DNA of 64,000 nt, taken from positions 2,239,501-2,303,500 of the forward strand of contig CM066988.1 of the NCBI GenBank assembly GCA_033977485.1, given 5' to 3'. This stretch comes from Hydrangea macrophylla. Its lineage: Eukaryota; Streptophyta; Magnoliopsida; Cornales; Hydrangeaceae. Shown here piece by piece: positions 48,633 to 59,030 of this stretch. The notes below the pieces were generated by a model that made no database searches, had not been told where the DNA came from, and worked only from the letters and a program-made list of their open reading frames with translations. The position numbers and the translations under genes were made by a program. Each line of letters begins with the position of its first letter. The stretch's first letter is position 1.

Positions 48633-49930
48633 ATCCTGAAGTTAGCTCTCCATAATCTCGTGGATCAATAGTGGTTGTGCCACTAGTGTCGACATCAAGC
48701 TACTTCCAATCCTCGGAATCATTTCAAGTTCTAAATTCTCCATATCTCAAATCAATTCTCTCTGAGAAGTCAAATCTGATGCCATATTTGTTGGTGCTTT
48801 ACGACTACGAGCATCGGCGACTACATTTGCCTTGCTCAGATGATAGTGAATTGACAACTTATAGTCCTTTATCAATTCTAACCATCTCTTTTGCCTCATG
48901 TTCAAATCTCATTGTGTGAACAAGTACTTTAAACTCTTATGATCCATATATATCTCACATTTCTCCCCGTATAGGTAATGACGCCAAATCTTTAATGCAA
49001 AGTCACAGCGGTCAATTCTAAATCATGTGTCGGATAGTTCTTCTCGTGCGGTCTAAGTTGTCTTGATGCATATGCAATCACCTTGTCACCCTGTATAAGA
49101 ACGCAACCTAACCCTCTATATGAAGCATCACTGTAAATGATAAACCCTTCAGTTCCCGTCGAAATAGCTAAGATTGGTGCCTTCACTAGTCGACCCTTAA
49201 ACTCTTGAAAACTATCCTCACATTTTGAACTCCATACAAAAGCAATATCTTTCCTCATTAACTGTGTCATCGGCATTGCAATACGTGAAAAGTCTTTTAC
49301 AAACTCTGATAATAACCAGCTAATCCTAGAAAACTTCAAATCTCTTTTACATTCATAGGACTTAACCAATTGGTAACGGCTTCTATCTTCTGAGGATCTA
49401 CAGAAATTTCTTTCACTTATACTATACGTCCAAGAAAAGCAATCTCTGTCAACGAAAAATCACACTTCTTCAAATTTCCAAACAACCTCGTCTCGTGTAA
49501 TCGATGTAAGGCTAATCGCAAATGATGTTCGCAGTCTTCAATAATCTTGGAATAGATTAGGATGTCATCTATGAACACAATAACAAACTCACCTAAATAG
49601 TCCTTAAAAATACGATTCATCACATCCATGAAAGTGGCTGGTGCGTTAGTCACTCCAAATAACATAACTAGAAATTCAAAGTGACCATATCTATTTTTGA
49701 AAGCTGTCTTCTCAACGTCTTCCTCCTTGACTTTCAACTGATGATAACCAAATCTCAAGTCAATCTTCGAAAACACTTAAGCCAATTACAACTGATCAGA
49801 CAAGTCATCCAATTCGCGGCAACAGATATTTGTTCTTGACGGTCAACTTATTCAACTCTCGATAGTTGATGCACATACGCATTGTCCCATCCTTCTTCTT
49901 TACAAACAAGACTGGAGGTCCCCATGGTGA
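48633..49930 (-). pseudogene. Element C reverse transcriptase and RNase H, broken
   Basis: RT (49776-49417) is well preserved: [45 protein letters not shown] and an intact catalytic FIDDILIYS. Upstream RT blocks (49930-49777) are recognisable but full of stops. RNase H (49369-48992) has [45 protein letters not shown] and PTHDLEL. Frameshifts separate RT from RNase H near 49390. The 3' part (48992-48633) is degraded. Confidence 0.9.
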
Positions 49931-50118
49931 AACACTAAGTCGGATGAAACCCTTCTCAAGCAGCTCCTGTAACTAAACTTTCAATTCTTTAAACTCTACT
50001 TGTGCCATTCGGTATGGTGCTTTACTGATTGTGACCCTGGTACTAGTTCTATCGTGAACTCAAGCTCTCTTTCAATCAATACGTCGGGTAACTCATTAGG
50101 AAAAGCATCAGGAAATTC

Positions 50119-50649
50119 TTAAACTACTAAAATGTCTTCTACTAGTGGTCCAAGAACTCGTTTGTCGATAATCGAATATAAGAGACTCGAGCAACCTTTC
50201 TTCAACATTGTACTTACTTGAATTCTTGATATCAAGTACAATGGTAGGGTCACACCCTTACCCTGAAAAGTAAACTTTTCTTGACCTGACAGATAGAAAT
50301 TAACTCGTTTCTGATTACAATCAATTCTAGCATGATTGACCGACAACCAATCCATATCCAAGATAACATCAAAGTAGTTTACTTTTAACGGAATCAAATC
50401 GATGCTCAAGACCTTATTGCCTTCCTTGATCTCACACAACTTGAATACCGAAGAAGTTACTAATGGTTCACTAGTGGGTAATGATACACACAAGTTATAT
50501 CCTAACGATTCTGACTTAACAATTAAATGCTTAACAAAATCACGGGACATAAATGAATGCGTTGAACCAGAATCCGTGAGTATACGTGCAGAATATGAAC
50601 AAATAGGAAGAATACATGATATGACCGTATCATCCGTATTCCCCAACAT
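50119..50649 (-). pseudogene. Element C protease domain
   Basis: Aspartic protease with TDSGSTHSFMS (active-site DSG) and the downstream FDVILDMDWLSVNHARIDC. This 176-codon frame is open, but its neighbours on both sides are frameshifted. Confidence 0.88.
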
Positions 50650-50667
50650 GAGCTAAAAATATTGCCC

Positions 50668-51797
50668 TTACTGTTGTGCGACTCCTTTTCCTTTATCCAC
50701 TCGTGGTTCTATCCTTGAATCACTTGGCACACTCAATGCCCTGGTACTCATTCTCAGTTTTCTCTTACTCAAATAGTTCTTCACTATATGTCCCGGTTGT
50801 CCATACTCAAAATATTTTCCCCTCATCTCCAGGTTGTAGATCTTTATATTCGAGGTTGTATTCGGTGTAGCCACATTCGTGTTCAAAAGATAATTTTGGG
50901 ATATGTGCCCTGTTGCTTACAAGGCAACAAGTACTCAATAGATAGCAAGTCCCCTTGTGTCGCGTATTACACATTGGACACAACGGTCTTGAGTCTCCAA
51001 CAAATGTACTCCCTCCTTGGCTACCCACATACGATCCCAAACTTTGTGTGAATGGCTTCTTGGCATTCCCTTACCATTTGCTCCTATTGTCGTTGGGTCT
51101 CTTTCCTTGTCATCCTTGTCAATAACAATCAACACTTTTCTCTGCTATGCGGACAGCTTCCTCAACTAGAGAAATGGTTAGGTGTTGTAACATATCCACA
51201 TAGTTATGGATATTCTCTCTAAGTCCTTCTTCAAACTTACACGCCTTATCTTCATTGGTCGAAACTGTAGTTTTCCTAAAATGTAGCAAAGCGTTATAAA
51301 GAGAGCCATACTTACCCACAGTCATATCTCCCTAAACTAGGCTAGCAAACTCTTGACGTTTTTGAGTGTGCGCAGATCATGGAAAGAAACACTTGTTGAA
51401 TTCATCCTTGAATGCTTCACACATAGTTGGTTTTTCTTGTTTAAGTACATTGTTCCACTAATCCAATGCTTCCTTCATCGATATATCGGATGTGCAAATA
51501 ATTTTCTCTTTAGCAGTGCATATCACTGTATGAAAATGTCATTCCATGTCCATCATCCAATGATCGGCCAAGTCTTTATCAATCTGTCCAAAATGCAAAG
51601 ACGGTTTTCGTTTATAAAACTATTCTATGATTGTATATTGAGGTCTTGGTACTGGTGGTGCATTGATATATATAACTTCTACTGGTGGAGCCTAAACATT
51701 CATTTGATCTCGTTCAGACTTAAACAAAATTCCCCATCATATTAATCATTTGATCCATACGCAAATGCAGTGATAATTCTCTCATCGGCTTAGTCAT
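50668..51797 (-). pseudogene. Element C gag, broken
   Basis: The likely start is MTKPMRELSLHLRMDQMIN at 51797. The capsid C-terminal part is at 51325-51119 (DKACKFEEGLRENIHNY, then a typical alpha-helical end). A CPMCNTRHKGTC zinc-binding segment lies near 50960. The zinc knuckle region at 50886-50668 reads YFEYGQPGHIVKNYL, where conserved Cys residues have become Tyr. Several frames and stops are present. Confidence 0.82.
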
Positions 51798-52018
51798 GAT
51801 GTTTCAAGTATTCATCCTGATAGGTACAACGCGTAAAGACTATGCATGCCATGCCACAATATATATATATATATATGTGCATAGGACATCATCATAAATA
51901 ACATATGCAACCATATGAAGCATTTCTACAATGATAACAGTATTATCATCACAATCACGCACTCTACTAGATGTCACTCACCATATAACGTCACTCATTC
52001 CCAAGGCACTAAACTTAA

Positions 52019-52030
52019 GCTCTGATACCA
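52019..52030 (-). other. Element C primer binding site, initiator tRNA-Met type
   Basis: The minus strand reads TGGTATCAGAGC, the standard initiator tRNA-Met complement, 5 bp from the LTR start at 52036. Confidence 0.95.
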
Positions 52031-52035
52031 CTTAA

Positions 52036-53849
52036 TGTCACACCCCGTTCCCATAATAGCGAAACCGAAGCCCATGTCACGCAATTGAGATTCGCCCAAA
52101 ATAATTTAAGTAAACAACATTGGAATAAACAACAGTAGAAACCCACAATTTTAGGCCATTAAAAGTTTTGCCCATTGAAAACACTTAAAGAAACACTTCT
52201 TTTGAAAACAGGGATCCAGTCGACTGATCAGAGGTCCGGTCGATTGGAAATGCAAACTACAGAGAGCTGAAACCCTCAGTAGCCTCTCCAATCGACTACT
52301 CTCAAAGTCCAGTCGACTGGGGTGAAAAATTATCAGTCGACTGGTACTATCCAGTCGACTGAAATCAAAAACATAATTACAAGAGATTACTATCTAGTAC
52401 AACATCAAGAATCTATTCTACGATTCTAAGTTAAGGATAATTAAAAGTTATGAAATCCTTATTACAACATTTTATTACAAAACTACAAAGTAGATATGAT
52501 AAGTTGCCTTCCAAGAGAACTCCCGATCCCCCGTGATCACTTCCCCGATTCCTCGTCGGCATTTACACCTATAATGGTTATTTGAATAACCATACATATT
52601 TTAAGCTAACGCTTAGTGAATAAAACAACGATGCATGTGAATGATAAACATGATCACATTACATCTCTACATTTCATACTAGTCTCTAGAGTCTCAAGTG
52701 TACGTTTTTTACTCCTAATCTGCGACTCCTCGCCAATAAGTCCACGCACGTTTCGTTACTTCAAACGTACGACCTTATGCCTATAACGGTTCCATAACGA
52801 TGGCATGATACACGCACTAGCAACTAAACATGCTCAAATGCATTTCACCGTGCTATCGATATAATCAAGACATTTACTGTACAATTAGGCCTACTTATCA
52901 ATATAGATGCCCAATACGAAATATGAATACATGTCGAGAAATCATTCCAAAACACATAGTTGAATCACTCACCTCCGAATAACACTCTTAAAATTTGATC
53001 CAAAGAAAACCCTAGCACAAAGATCATGCAGAAGTTCTTCTAGTACAATTCCTATCGATCAAAAATTCAATTTTCAACTTTCTGTGAAAATTCTAGAAAA
53101 TGAGTTTTCGAAAAACTTATCCAAACAAGAACTAGTGTATATCAAAACGACGGCCTTACCTCGGGGAGTTTGAATATGAAGTTTAGGAGAAAACAAACGG
53201 ATGAACAGTCGTCGTTTGGCGTCGAGAAGTCTGAAGCTTCAAAATCTCCCTTTGGCCTCTTTCTTGATTTAGGTTAGAAAAGTTTTGCAATGAAAATATC
53301 TTGCCACTTTCTATATATAGGCACAACTCTAAAAAATTATGTTTACCTCCCCACGAGTTCTTAAAACTTCTAATTATTCTCTGAAACTTCCTATACGCCT
53401 AATTTATGTCTTCGCAAGTGGATACGAAAAATTATAAAAGTTTCTGTCAAAGTTCCGTTTGGTTGCTAAAACGCAGTCTCACATGATTTTACGAAATTGC
53501 TAATTCGCCTACCAATTATGTAGCGAGTTAATTCGTCCTCACAAGGATACTAAAATTAATATTAGAAACATATTCTAAATCAAGAAATAATTCAGATCGT
53601 ATAATACACAGGTAAATATTTATTTTCAGATAAACATTTAAGTTATTCCACAATGACTGTCTCAATCTCGGAGAGACGTCACAACTTTAAAATACTCATT
53701 CAACACAGTCTCAATGGGTTCTCTTACATAGACACCCAAATTGACTCGTGAGTCACAACTCACTCACACATGTACCAACATGCACAACACATCACATTAT
53801 CATACATGACAATGTAATAAAATGCAATAACACAATTATGGGTGTTATA
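52036..53849 (-). repeat. Element C 5' LTR (1814 bp)
   Basis: Pairs with 43578-47208. It lacks the 272-bp segment: the junction is near 52366, directly after a CCAGTCGACTG word. It also lacks about 40 bp near 52915. The donor-like GTAAGG and the TATA box are kept at about 53159 and 53310 on the minus strand. Confidence 0.9.
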
Positions 53850-54383
53850 TACGACTTCCATAACTTGTTATTACGTTATATAATTGGTACCTTGTGAGTT
53901 TCTATTCACTCAGCTCTCAGTAACTGATGGACGCTATTGCCTAGACATTCCCGTCTAGACTATCCTGTTCCTATTAATGCAAGTGATGGAGCTGGTGATG
54001 ATAGCTACTACCCAGAGGAGGAGTATATAGAGGATGTCCCTACTAGGATGGTTATGTCGGGGAAGACTACTACACTGACAATGATGTATACGCCAGCTGA
54101 AGAACTAGATTGTTATTAGTTTTATATTAGTGTTGAACTTAATTAGTTTAAATAGGTACTTGGACATATGTTGCTTTCAGACCTGTTATGTTCCTATGGA
54201 TGATTCTGATTTTGTAATTATTAGGACTTCTGTAACATATTCAGTTTGTATATTTACTGTCTTATTACTTCTAGTTAACTAGTACTGTGTGGTGTGGACA
54301 ATTGGTGATATTCACCCATCATTCCCTATGGACCCAAAAAGGAAATTTAGTTTTCTCTATTTTTACTATTCTGGGGCGTGACA
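53850..54383 (+). repeat. Element A 3' LTR, second part
   Basis: Continues the LTR interrupted at 43577. It matches the A-minus LTR (minus strand, 23640 to 23121), including CATAACTTGTTATTACGTTA and the acceptor-like TTCTATTCACTCAG (ends 53913). The small-ORF remnant ends GYVGEDYYTDNDVYAS at 54100, 283 bp before the LTR end. The terminus is GGGGCGTGACA at 54383. Confidence 0.9.
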
Positions 54384-54975
54384 TAAGCGTATGCCCCAGC
54401 TGAGCTCAAATCCTTACTCTGCCCTTGACTAGAGACATTTATGACCTACATGTGGAGTATTGTTTTTATTCTCCATTTATAGTATCATTCATCAAAATGT
54501 TGTGACGTGGATTTGAATATAAATGAGTATGTATATTTCCTTTTACTTTACAAGAAAAAATGAATTAAATTGATTCACCTAAAAGCTTTGTACAATAACA
54601 TAGAGCAACAATGAAGCTGATTCAACTACTAACTTGGATGGTCAATAGAGCATCTTGTAATGTTATCTGTGTTATGTAATTTACATGGAAATCAATGAAT
54701 TAAATCAAGTGAAAAAAAAATTCTACTAAGAAAATAGAAAACCTCTAAGAGAAACATTTTGAAGATTAGCGTTGTATTGAAAGTCCATTGCATCATTATA
54801 TAGTACCTCATTCCTAAATATAGAGTCCTTTAATCCATTTTATTTTTTTTAATCATTTTGTATATTAGTCTAATGTGAGGAAATAAGTGCCTACGCACGG
54901 GGTAGGGTGGTTTAAACTCTGATATAAGCGTGATATAAAGAGCTTTTTTTTACTAACTACGCTTAGTCGTTGCTC
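54384..54975. other. Host DNA between elements A and D
   Basis: Starts with A's target copy TAAGC, then the presumed continuation of the DNA-transposon remnant (to about 54430). The rest is AT-rich with no recognised feature. Confidence 0.5.
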
Positions 54976-55259
54976 TGTAACACCTGTAATTTTCTGTCAT
55001 TATAATATCAGCTTTTTCTAATTTCTGTATTGGACCCACCATATTATTATATTATTATTTTAATTACGTGACGGTATGGACATGTTGTATTATTACCATA
55101 TAGCTTGTAGTAACCATACCGACTCGACCATAATAAGATTTAACTTAGTCCCGTACCCGGACCTGGACATTAGAAATAATACCAGTTTGCACGTACTTCG
55201 AGACCGACATGCATACCAAGGAACTTTTGCACATAAACCAAGGAAGTGGCACACAACCC

Positions 55260-55600
55260 GAAGTGGACCCACATGGCCGGCCATGTGGCAACCACATGCC
55301 ACCCTCTTGGACACATGTCCACTTAATGGACACATGTCCTAAGCATGCAACATGCAAAGGACACCTAGCACATGGAAATTCTATATAAACAAGCACATGC
55401 ACACACTACACTCTCTTAGTTAGATCACAATCTGAATTTTTGGAGAGAAAATTAGGACTTGGATATTTCATGAGAAAAAGAGAGAAGAAAAGTAAAGAAG
55501 AAGGAGAAGAACAAAGAACATCCACCATTGAAGTTGAGTTCAAGCATTCTAAAGCTCAAATCCAAAGCCCAAGCTCAATTTCAAGACTTGGTGAGTAAAT
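55260..55600 (+). promoter_or_regulatory. Element D promoter: palindrome cluster, TATA box, 5' splice-site consensus
   Basis: CCACATGGCCGGCCATGTGG (55269-55288) is a perfect 20-bp palindrome. It is followed by inverted CATGTGG/CCACATG and two GGACACATGTCC words within 80 bp. CTATATAAAC (55381-55390) is a good plant TATA box, about 30 bp upstream of the expected start. TTG|GTGAGTAA at 55588-55598 is a strong donor consensus about 210 bp downstream of the TATA box. The 3' LTR keeps all of these. Confidence 0.6.
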
Positions 55601-55710
55601 TGTGAGTAATATAACTCAATTTAGAACACATTTAATATGTACTAATATTTAGTAGAAGTTTGATGTTGTTGTGTTGAAGTTTCCATGACATGCAAAACAA
55701 ATCCGTAAAT

Positions 55711-56570
55711 CTGAGAAACTGAAACTCTCAGCAGAACATAGTTTAGTAAAATGAATGTTTTGTGCAGCTCACAACTCCAAATTAAGATAGGTTTTTTTGT
55801 GGTAAAATCTAACTCATATATCTACAAATAACTCTTCTATAGCTCAGCCTAGAAATCACCCCTTCATGGATGAAATGCATGTACAACGCAGTGTTATAAA
55901 TCTGAGAAATGGAAACTTTCAGCAGAACATAGTTTAGTAAAATGAATGTTTTGTGCAGCTCACAACTCCGAATTAAGCTAGGTTTTTTTGTAGTAAAATC
56001 TAACTCATATATCTACAAATAACGCTTTTATAGCTCAGTCTAGAAATCACTCCTTCATGTATGTACAATGCAGTGTTATAAATCTGAGAAACTGAAACTT
56101 TCAGCAGAATATAGTTTAGTAAAATGAATGTTTTGTGCAGTTCAAAACTCCAAATTAAGCTAGGTTTTTTTGTGGTAAAATATAACTCATATATCTACAA
56201 ATAACTCTTGTATAGCTCAGTCTAGAAATCAATCCTTCATGGGTGAAATGTATGTACAACGCAGTGTTATAAATCTGAGAAACTGAAACTTTCAGCAGAA
56301 CATAGTTTAGAAAAATGAATGTTTAGTGCAGTTCAAAAATGAGAATTAAGCTAGGTTTTTGTGTGAAGGAAGCTAACTCATTTATATACAAATAACCCTT
56401 CTATAGATCAGTCTAAAAACCCCTCCTTCATAGGTGAAATGCACGTACAATGCAGTACTATAAATCTGGGACAGAACAGTCCGAGATATAAGAAATGTCT
56501 TGTAAAATAAATAGTTTGAGTAGCTCAAAAATGTAATTGAAGCTAGATTTTTTTTGTACATGAAGATATC
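55711..56570 (+). repeat. LTR-internal tandem array, about four units of 182-191 bp
   Basis: The word CTGAGAAACTGAAACT or variants starts units at 55711, 55902, 56084, 56275 and (degenerate) 56466. The periods are 191, 182, 191 and 191. The 3' LTR has starts at 62967, 63158, 63340 and 63531, one unit fewer. Confidence 0.93.
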
Positions 56571-57264
56571 TTATTATCTATAATGTTTTAGTTTTGAGTT
56601 TGATCTACAAAGCAATTTATCATGCCCAAATAAATCATGTTAATTTAGTCAACACAGTGAAAATGTATCTTGGCAGATTGTACAGCTTTTGTATAATGTT
56701 TTGTTTATGCATGGTGTTGATTGTTGATGCTAGTTTTTCGGTACATGTGTTGTTATGAAAGTCTCGTGCTATGGTAGTGCTATCGCGTAGATGAGTATGT
56801 TAAGGGTTTCGTCTATGTGTTTATTGGTATTAAATTCACGTTATAAATCCATGAGCTACGTGCTATGTTTTCTATTGTTATGAATATATTCTAATGACTA
56901 TTGAAAGTTCATACCAAAACTATAAGTATATTGTATGGCACGATTATTGCGTTAATAAGTGATCGGGAAAGTTTCCATCGTAAGTATATTGAGAGAAAAA
57001 CGGAATGTCGGACATATAGCGAAATATTAACGGTTATAAATGAATGATATTAATGAACTAAACTACGAAACGTGTGAACGCGTAAAATAATGATAAAACC
57101 TTCGATAACAGATTTAATGTGAATAAGGGACATTGGGCCTCGTTTCTAGTCGTGTGTCTACTGGTCAAAGTTGATTCGTGAACTTTTGTGTCGTGTTTGG
57201 ATAATTCTTGCAAAGTTGGTCTCCGATTATTCCATGGAGTTGATTGGTGAGTTATATTTTGTTC

Positions 57265-57545
57265 CTTGATCAGAGGATCGACATGACGTGTTCGGTCAAG
57301 TGCGGATGACCTGAGGATCGTCGTGACGTGTTTGATCAAGTGGTTGATTATTTTTCCGCACCCTTGGACTGAGGATCGGCATGACGTGTTCGGTTATATA
57401 CGGGTGACCTGAGGATCGGCATAACGTGTTCGTCCAAGTGATTATTAATTTCCCGTGCCCTTGGTCTGAGGATCGGCATGACGTGTTCGGTAACGTGCGG
57501 GCGACCTGAGGATCGGCATGACGTGTTCGACCAAGAGATTGTTAA
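57265..57545 (+). repeat. Six copies of CTGAGGATCGGCATGACGTG
   Basis: Copies start near 57265, 57310, 57369, 57409, 57466 and 57506. Spacing alternates between about 40 and 58 bp, so the true unit is a pair of about 98 bp repeated three times. It lies between the donor-like site and the small ORF, where other LTRs here also hold short tandem blocks. Confidence 0.88.
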
Positions 57546-57899
57546 TGTCCCGCACACTTATGCCATTTGGGTGACAGTTTGAATGCCAGTTGGGCGACAA
57601 TTCACTATTCATTATTGAGTGTTGTTCTTTCTTGACCAGTAAATGCGTTTGGAGTTAAGTATTCTTTTAGTCAATATCATTGGTCAGTTCAGTTTTGGGT
57701 TAAGTTTAAAAGGGAATGATTGGGTTTAAATAAGACATGGTTTTGAGAATAAGAAAAGACGAACAAGACATAGTATCGAGAATAAGGAATGATGAACGAG
57801 ATATGGTTTCGAGGAATAAGAAGAGATGAAGAATAACTTACCTTAAGTGGTGGTAACCTTAAGGGGACCCTCACTTAGCTTAACCGGTAATGGCTTTTC

Positions 57900-58031
57900 A
57901 TGCCGCTGGACCTTCCACGTCCAGCCTTTGCAGGTCCAGACAGAGCCGACTGCTATAAAGATGCTGACTTTACTACTAAAGACTATGCTGGTGAAGATTA
58001 CTACGAGGAAGGCTACGGTTTCGCCAGCTGA
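57900..58031 (+). CDS. LTR-embedded small ORF (43 aa), copy in element D
   Basis: The frame starts MPLDLPRPAFAGPDR and ends DYAGEDYYEEGYGFAS. It is acidic and Tyr-rich. It aligns by motif with the A-minus frame (LDIPRP, then GYVGEG) and with A's LTR frame (GYVGEDYY, ending AS). Its stop is 294 bp before the LTR end, against 283-284 bp in the A family. A short upstream continuation is closed by a stop, so translation may depend on splicing. Function unknown. Confidence 0.35.
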   Translation: MPLDLPRPAFAGPDRADCYKDADFTTKDYAGEDYYEEGYGFAS

Positions 58032-58333
58032 AGACTTTGGAGCTTTTCTTTTGTTATACTTCTGTTATTAGTATGTTAGTGATGTAATAGTTTAGCTGGT
58101 CTTGTAATATGTATCTTTGGATACCTTTTTGGCCTGTAATATACTACTGATGTAAGACTTGGATGTTTTAAATTTCTGCTTCCGCTGAACTTAGTCACTT
58201 TCCCATATCACATTATTGTTATAAGCATATTTGGACAATCAGGTGACAATCACAACCAGTCACGTGTCTACGAACCCATAAAGGAAATTTATTTTTCCCT
58301 ATTTTTGGTACTTCGGGGCGTGACAGGGATTTT

Positions 58334-58345
58334 TGGTATCAGAGC
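58334..58345 (+). other. Element D primer binding site, initiator tRNA-Met type
   Basis: TGGTATCAGAGC, 8 bp after the LTR end. Confidence 0.95.
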
Positions 58346-58604
58346 TTTAGGTTTAGACGCGCTCACTGATTGTCCTACACCTTAAGTTATGAGCCTAAGA
58401 TTTACCTCGTATTAGTACTGACACTAAGTTAGGTCCTCTTGCATGACTATGGAGTCGAGCTTCGTTCATGATGATTTCGGAGGTCACTATAATCGCGACT
58501 GTCGTATCCAGCCTATCGACCCTGTACTATATCGACAACGGAACTGCTAGAGGGCGAGGCATATCTTAGAGGAGGACATATGGAGAGCTATACTTACCGA
58601 TACA

Positions 58605-59030
58605 TTGCAGTATCCGGATCAAGTTCAGCCCGAGTCGATCCATGCTTCAGAGACTACCGTACTTATTCGCCAGGAGCCTATCAGCATGACTCATGACGAG
58701 GCACTATATGACGATATACTCTTCCCGATTATCATGGCCGCACCAACACTTCCATTCTCACCCGAGCCCATACCAGAGCCAGATGCCGATTCAGATCCAA
58801 TGGATACAGATAGCGACGACGACATAGCGAGTGGAGAGGATTTTGCAGGCAGTGACCACTCAGCAGACGACCCATCTAATGGTGACGACACAGATGACGA
58901 CGATGACCTGACAATTGAGGACAATCCGACAAGTAGCAACGACGAGCCGATCGAAGAGGTTGACCCAGTAGACGATCTTCAGAGAGCAGGAGATGATGTA
59001 CACGACCATATATCCAGCACCACCAGTTGA
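58605..59030 (+). CDS. Element D acidic ORF before gag remnants
   Basis: An open frame of about 141 codons. The first ATG that fits is at 58686 (MTHDEALYDDILFP). The product is dominated by Asp, Glu, Ser and Pro, with PEPIPEPDADSDPMDTDSDD and DDTDDDDDLTIED. It has no cysteines, membrane segment or known domain. Element A has an acidic stretch at the same place. It is intact although gag and pol are not, so selection or chance must be tested. It may be a gag N-terminal extension. Confidence 0.45.
   Translation: MQYPDQVQPESIHASETTVLIRQEPISMTHDEALYDDILFPIIMAAPTLPFSPEPIPEPDADSDPMDTDSDDDIASGEDFAGSDHSADDPSNGDDTDDDDDLTIEDNPTSSNDEPIEEVDPVDDLQRAGDDVHDHISSTTS

Larger units (their letters stand above)
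43578..53849 (-). mobile_element. Element C: chromovirus with broken gag and pol, inserted in A's 3' LTR
   Basis: LTRs at 43578-47208 (with a Copia solo LTR inside) and 52036-53849 bracket gag, protease, RT, RNase H and integrase on the minus strand. The priming site is of initiator tRNA-Met type. The Ty3 domain order and the degenerate chromodomain-like end after integrase place it with Tekay/Del-type chromoviruses. LTR A sequence continues on both sides. I could not find a clean 5-bp target duplication at its edges. Confidence 0.9.
16648..54383 (+). mobile_element. Element A: Tekay/Del-like Ty3 chromovirus, host of a 37.7-kb nest
   Basis: The outer ends are TGTAATACCC at 16648 and GGGGCGTGACA ending at 54383. 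The flanks TAAAC (16643-16647) and TAAGC (54384-54388) are a target duplication with one transition. A's own pieces, in order, are the 5' LTR fragment (16648-17402), leader and gag (25531-28062), protease (28063-28319 then from 36702), RT (to 37890), RNase H and integrase (40098-42024), and 3' LTR (42025-43577 plus 53850-54383). Everything between the pieces is later insertion or deletion. The order gag-PR-RT-RH-IN and the tail GAGGACGAAAT before the LTR are Ty3/Tekay-like. All coding parts are broken. Confidence 0.85.
54976..58325 (+). repeat. Element D 5' LTR (3350 bp)
   Basis: Starts TGTAACACC and ends GGGGCGTGACA next to the priming site. In order it holds a perfect 20-bp palindrome (55269-55288), a TATA box (55381-55388), a donor-like TTGGTGAGTAA (GT at 55591), a tandem array of about 190-bp units (55711-56570), a block of short repeats (57265-57545), and a small ORF (57900-58031). 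It carries about 35 bp near 55462-55496 that the 3' LTR lacks. Confidence 0.93.

Noticed and set aside
51353..51745. 130-codon plus-strand frame in element C
   Set aside because: It is antisense to the broken gag of a minus-strand element, with hydrophobic low-complexity content.
43573..53854. Clean 5-bp target duplication around element C
   Set aside because: The flanks TTTAT and TACGA do not match. The insertion is inferred from the interrupted A LTR instead.
55076..55402. 80-88 codon frames in the element D U3 region, repeated at 62361-62687
   Set aside because: They exist twice only because LTRs are duplicated, lie upstream of the TATA box, overlap on both strands and match no domain.
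22839..58345. tRNA gene fragments
   Set aside because: The tRNA-like words are priming sites next to LTR ends. No cloverleaf is present around them.
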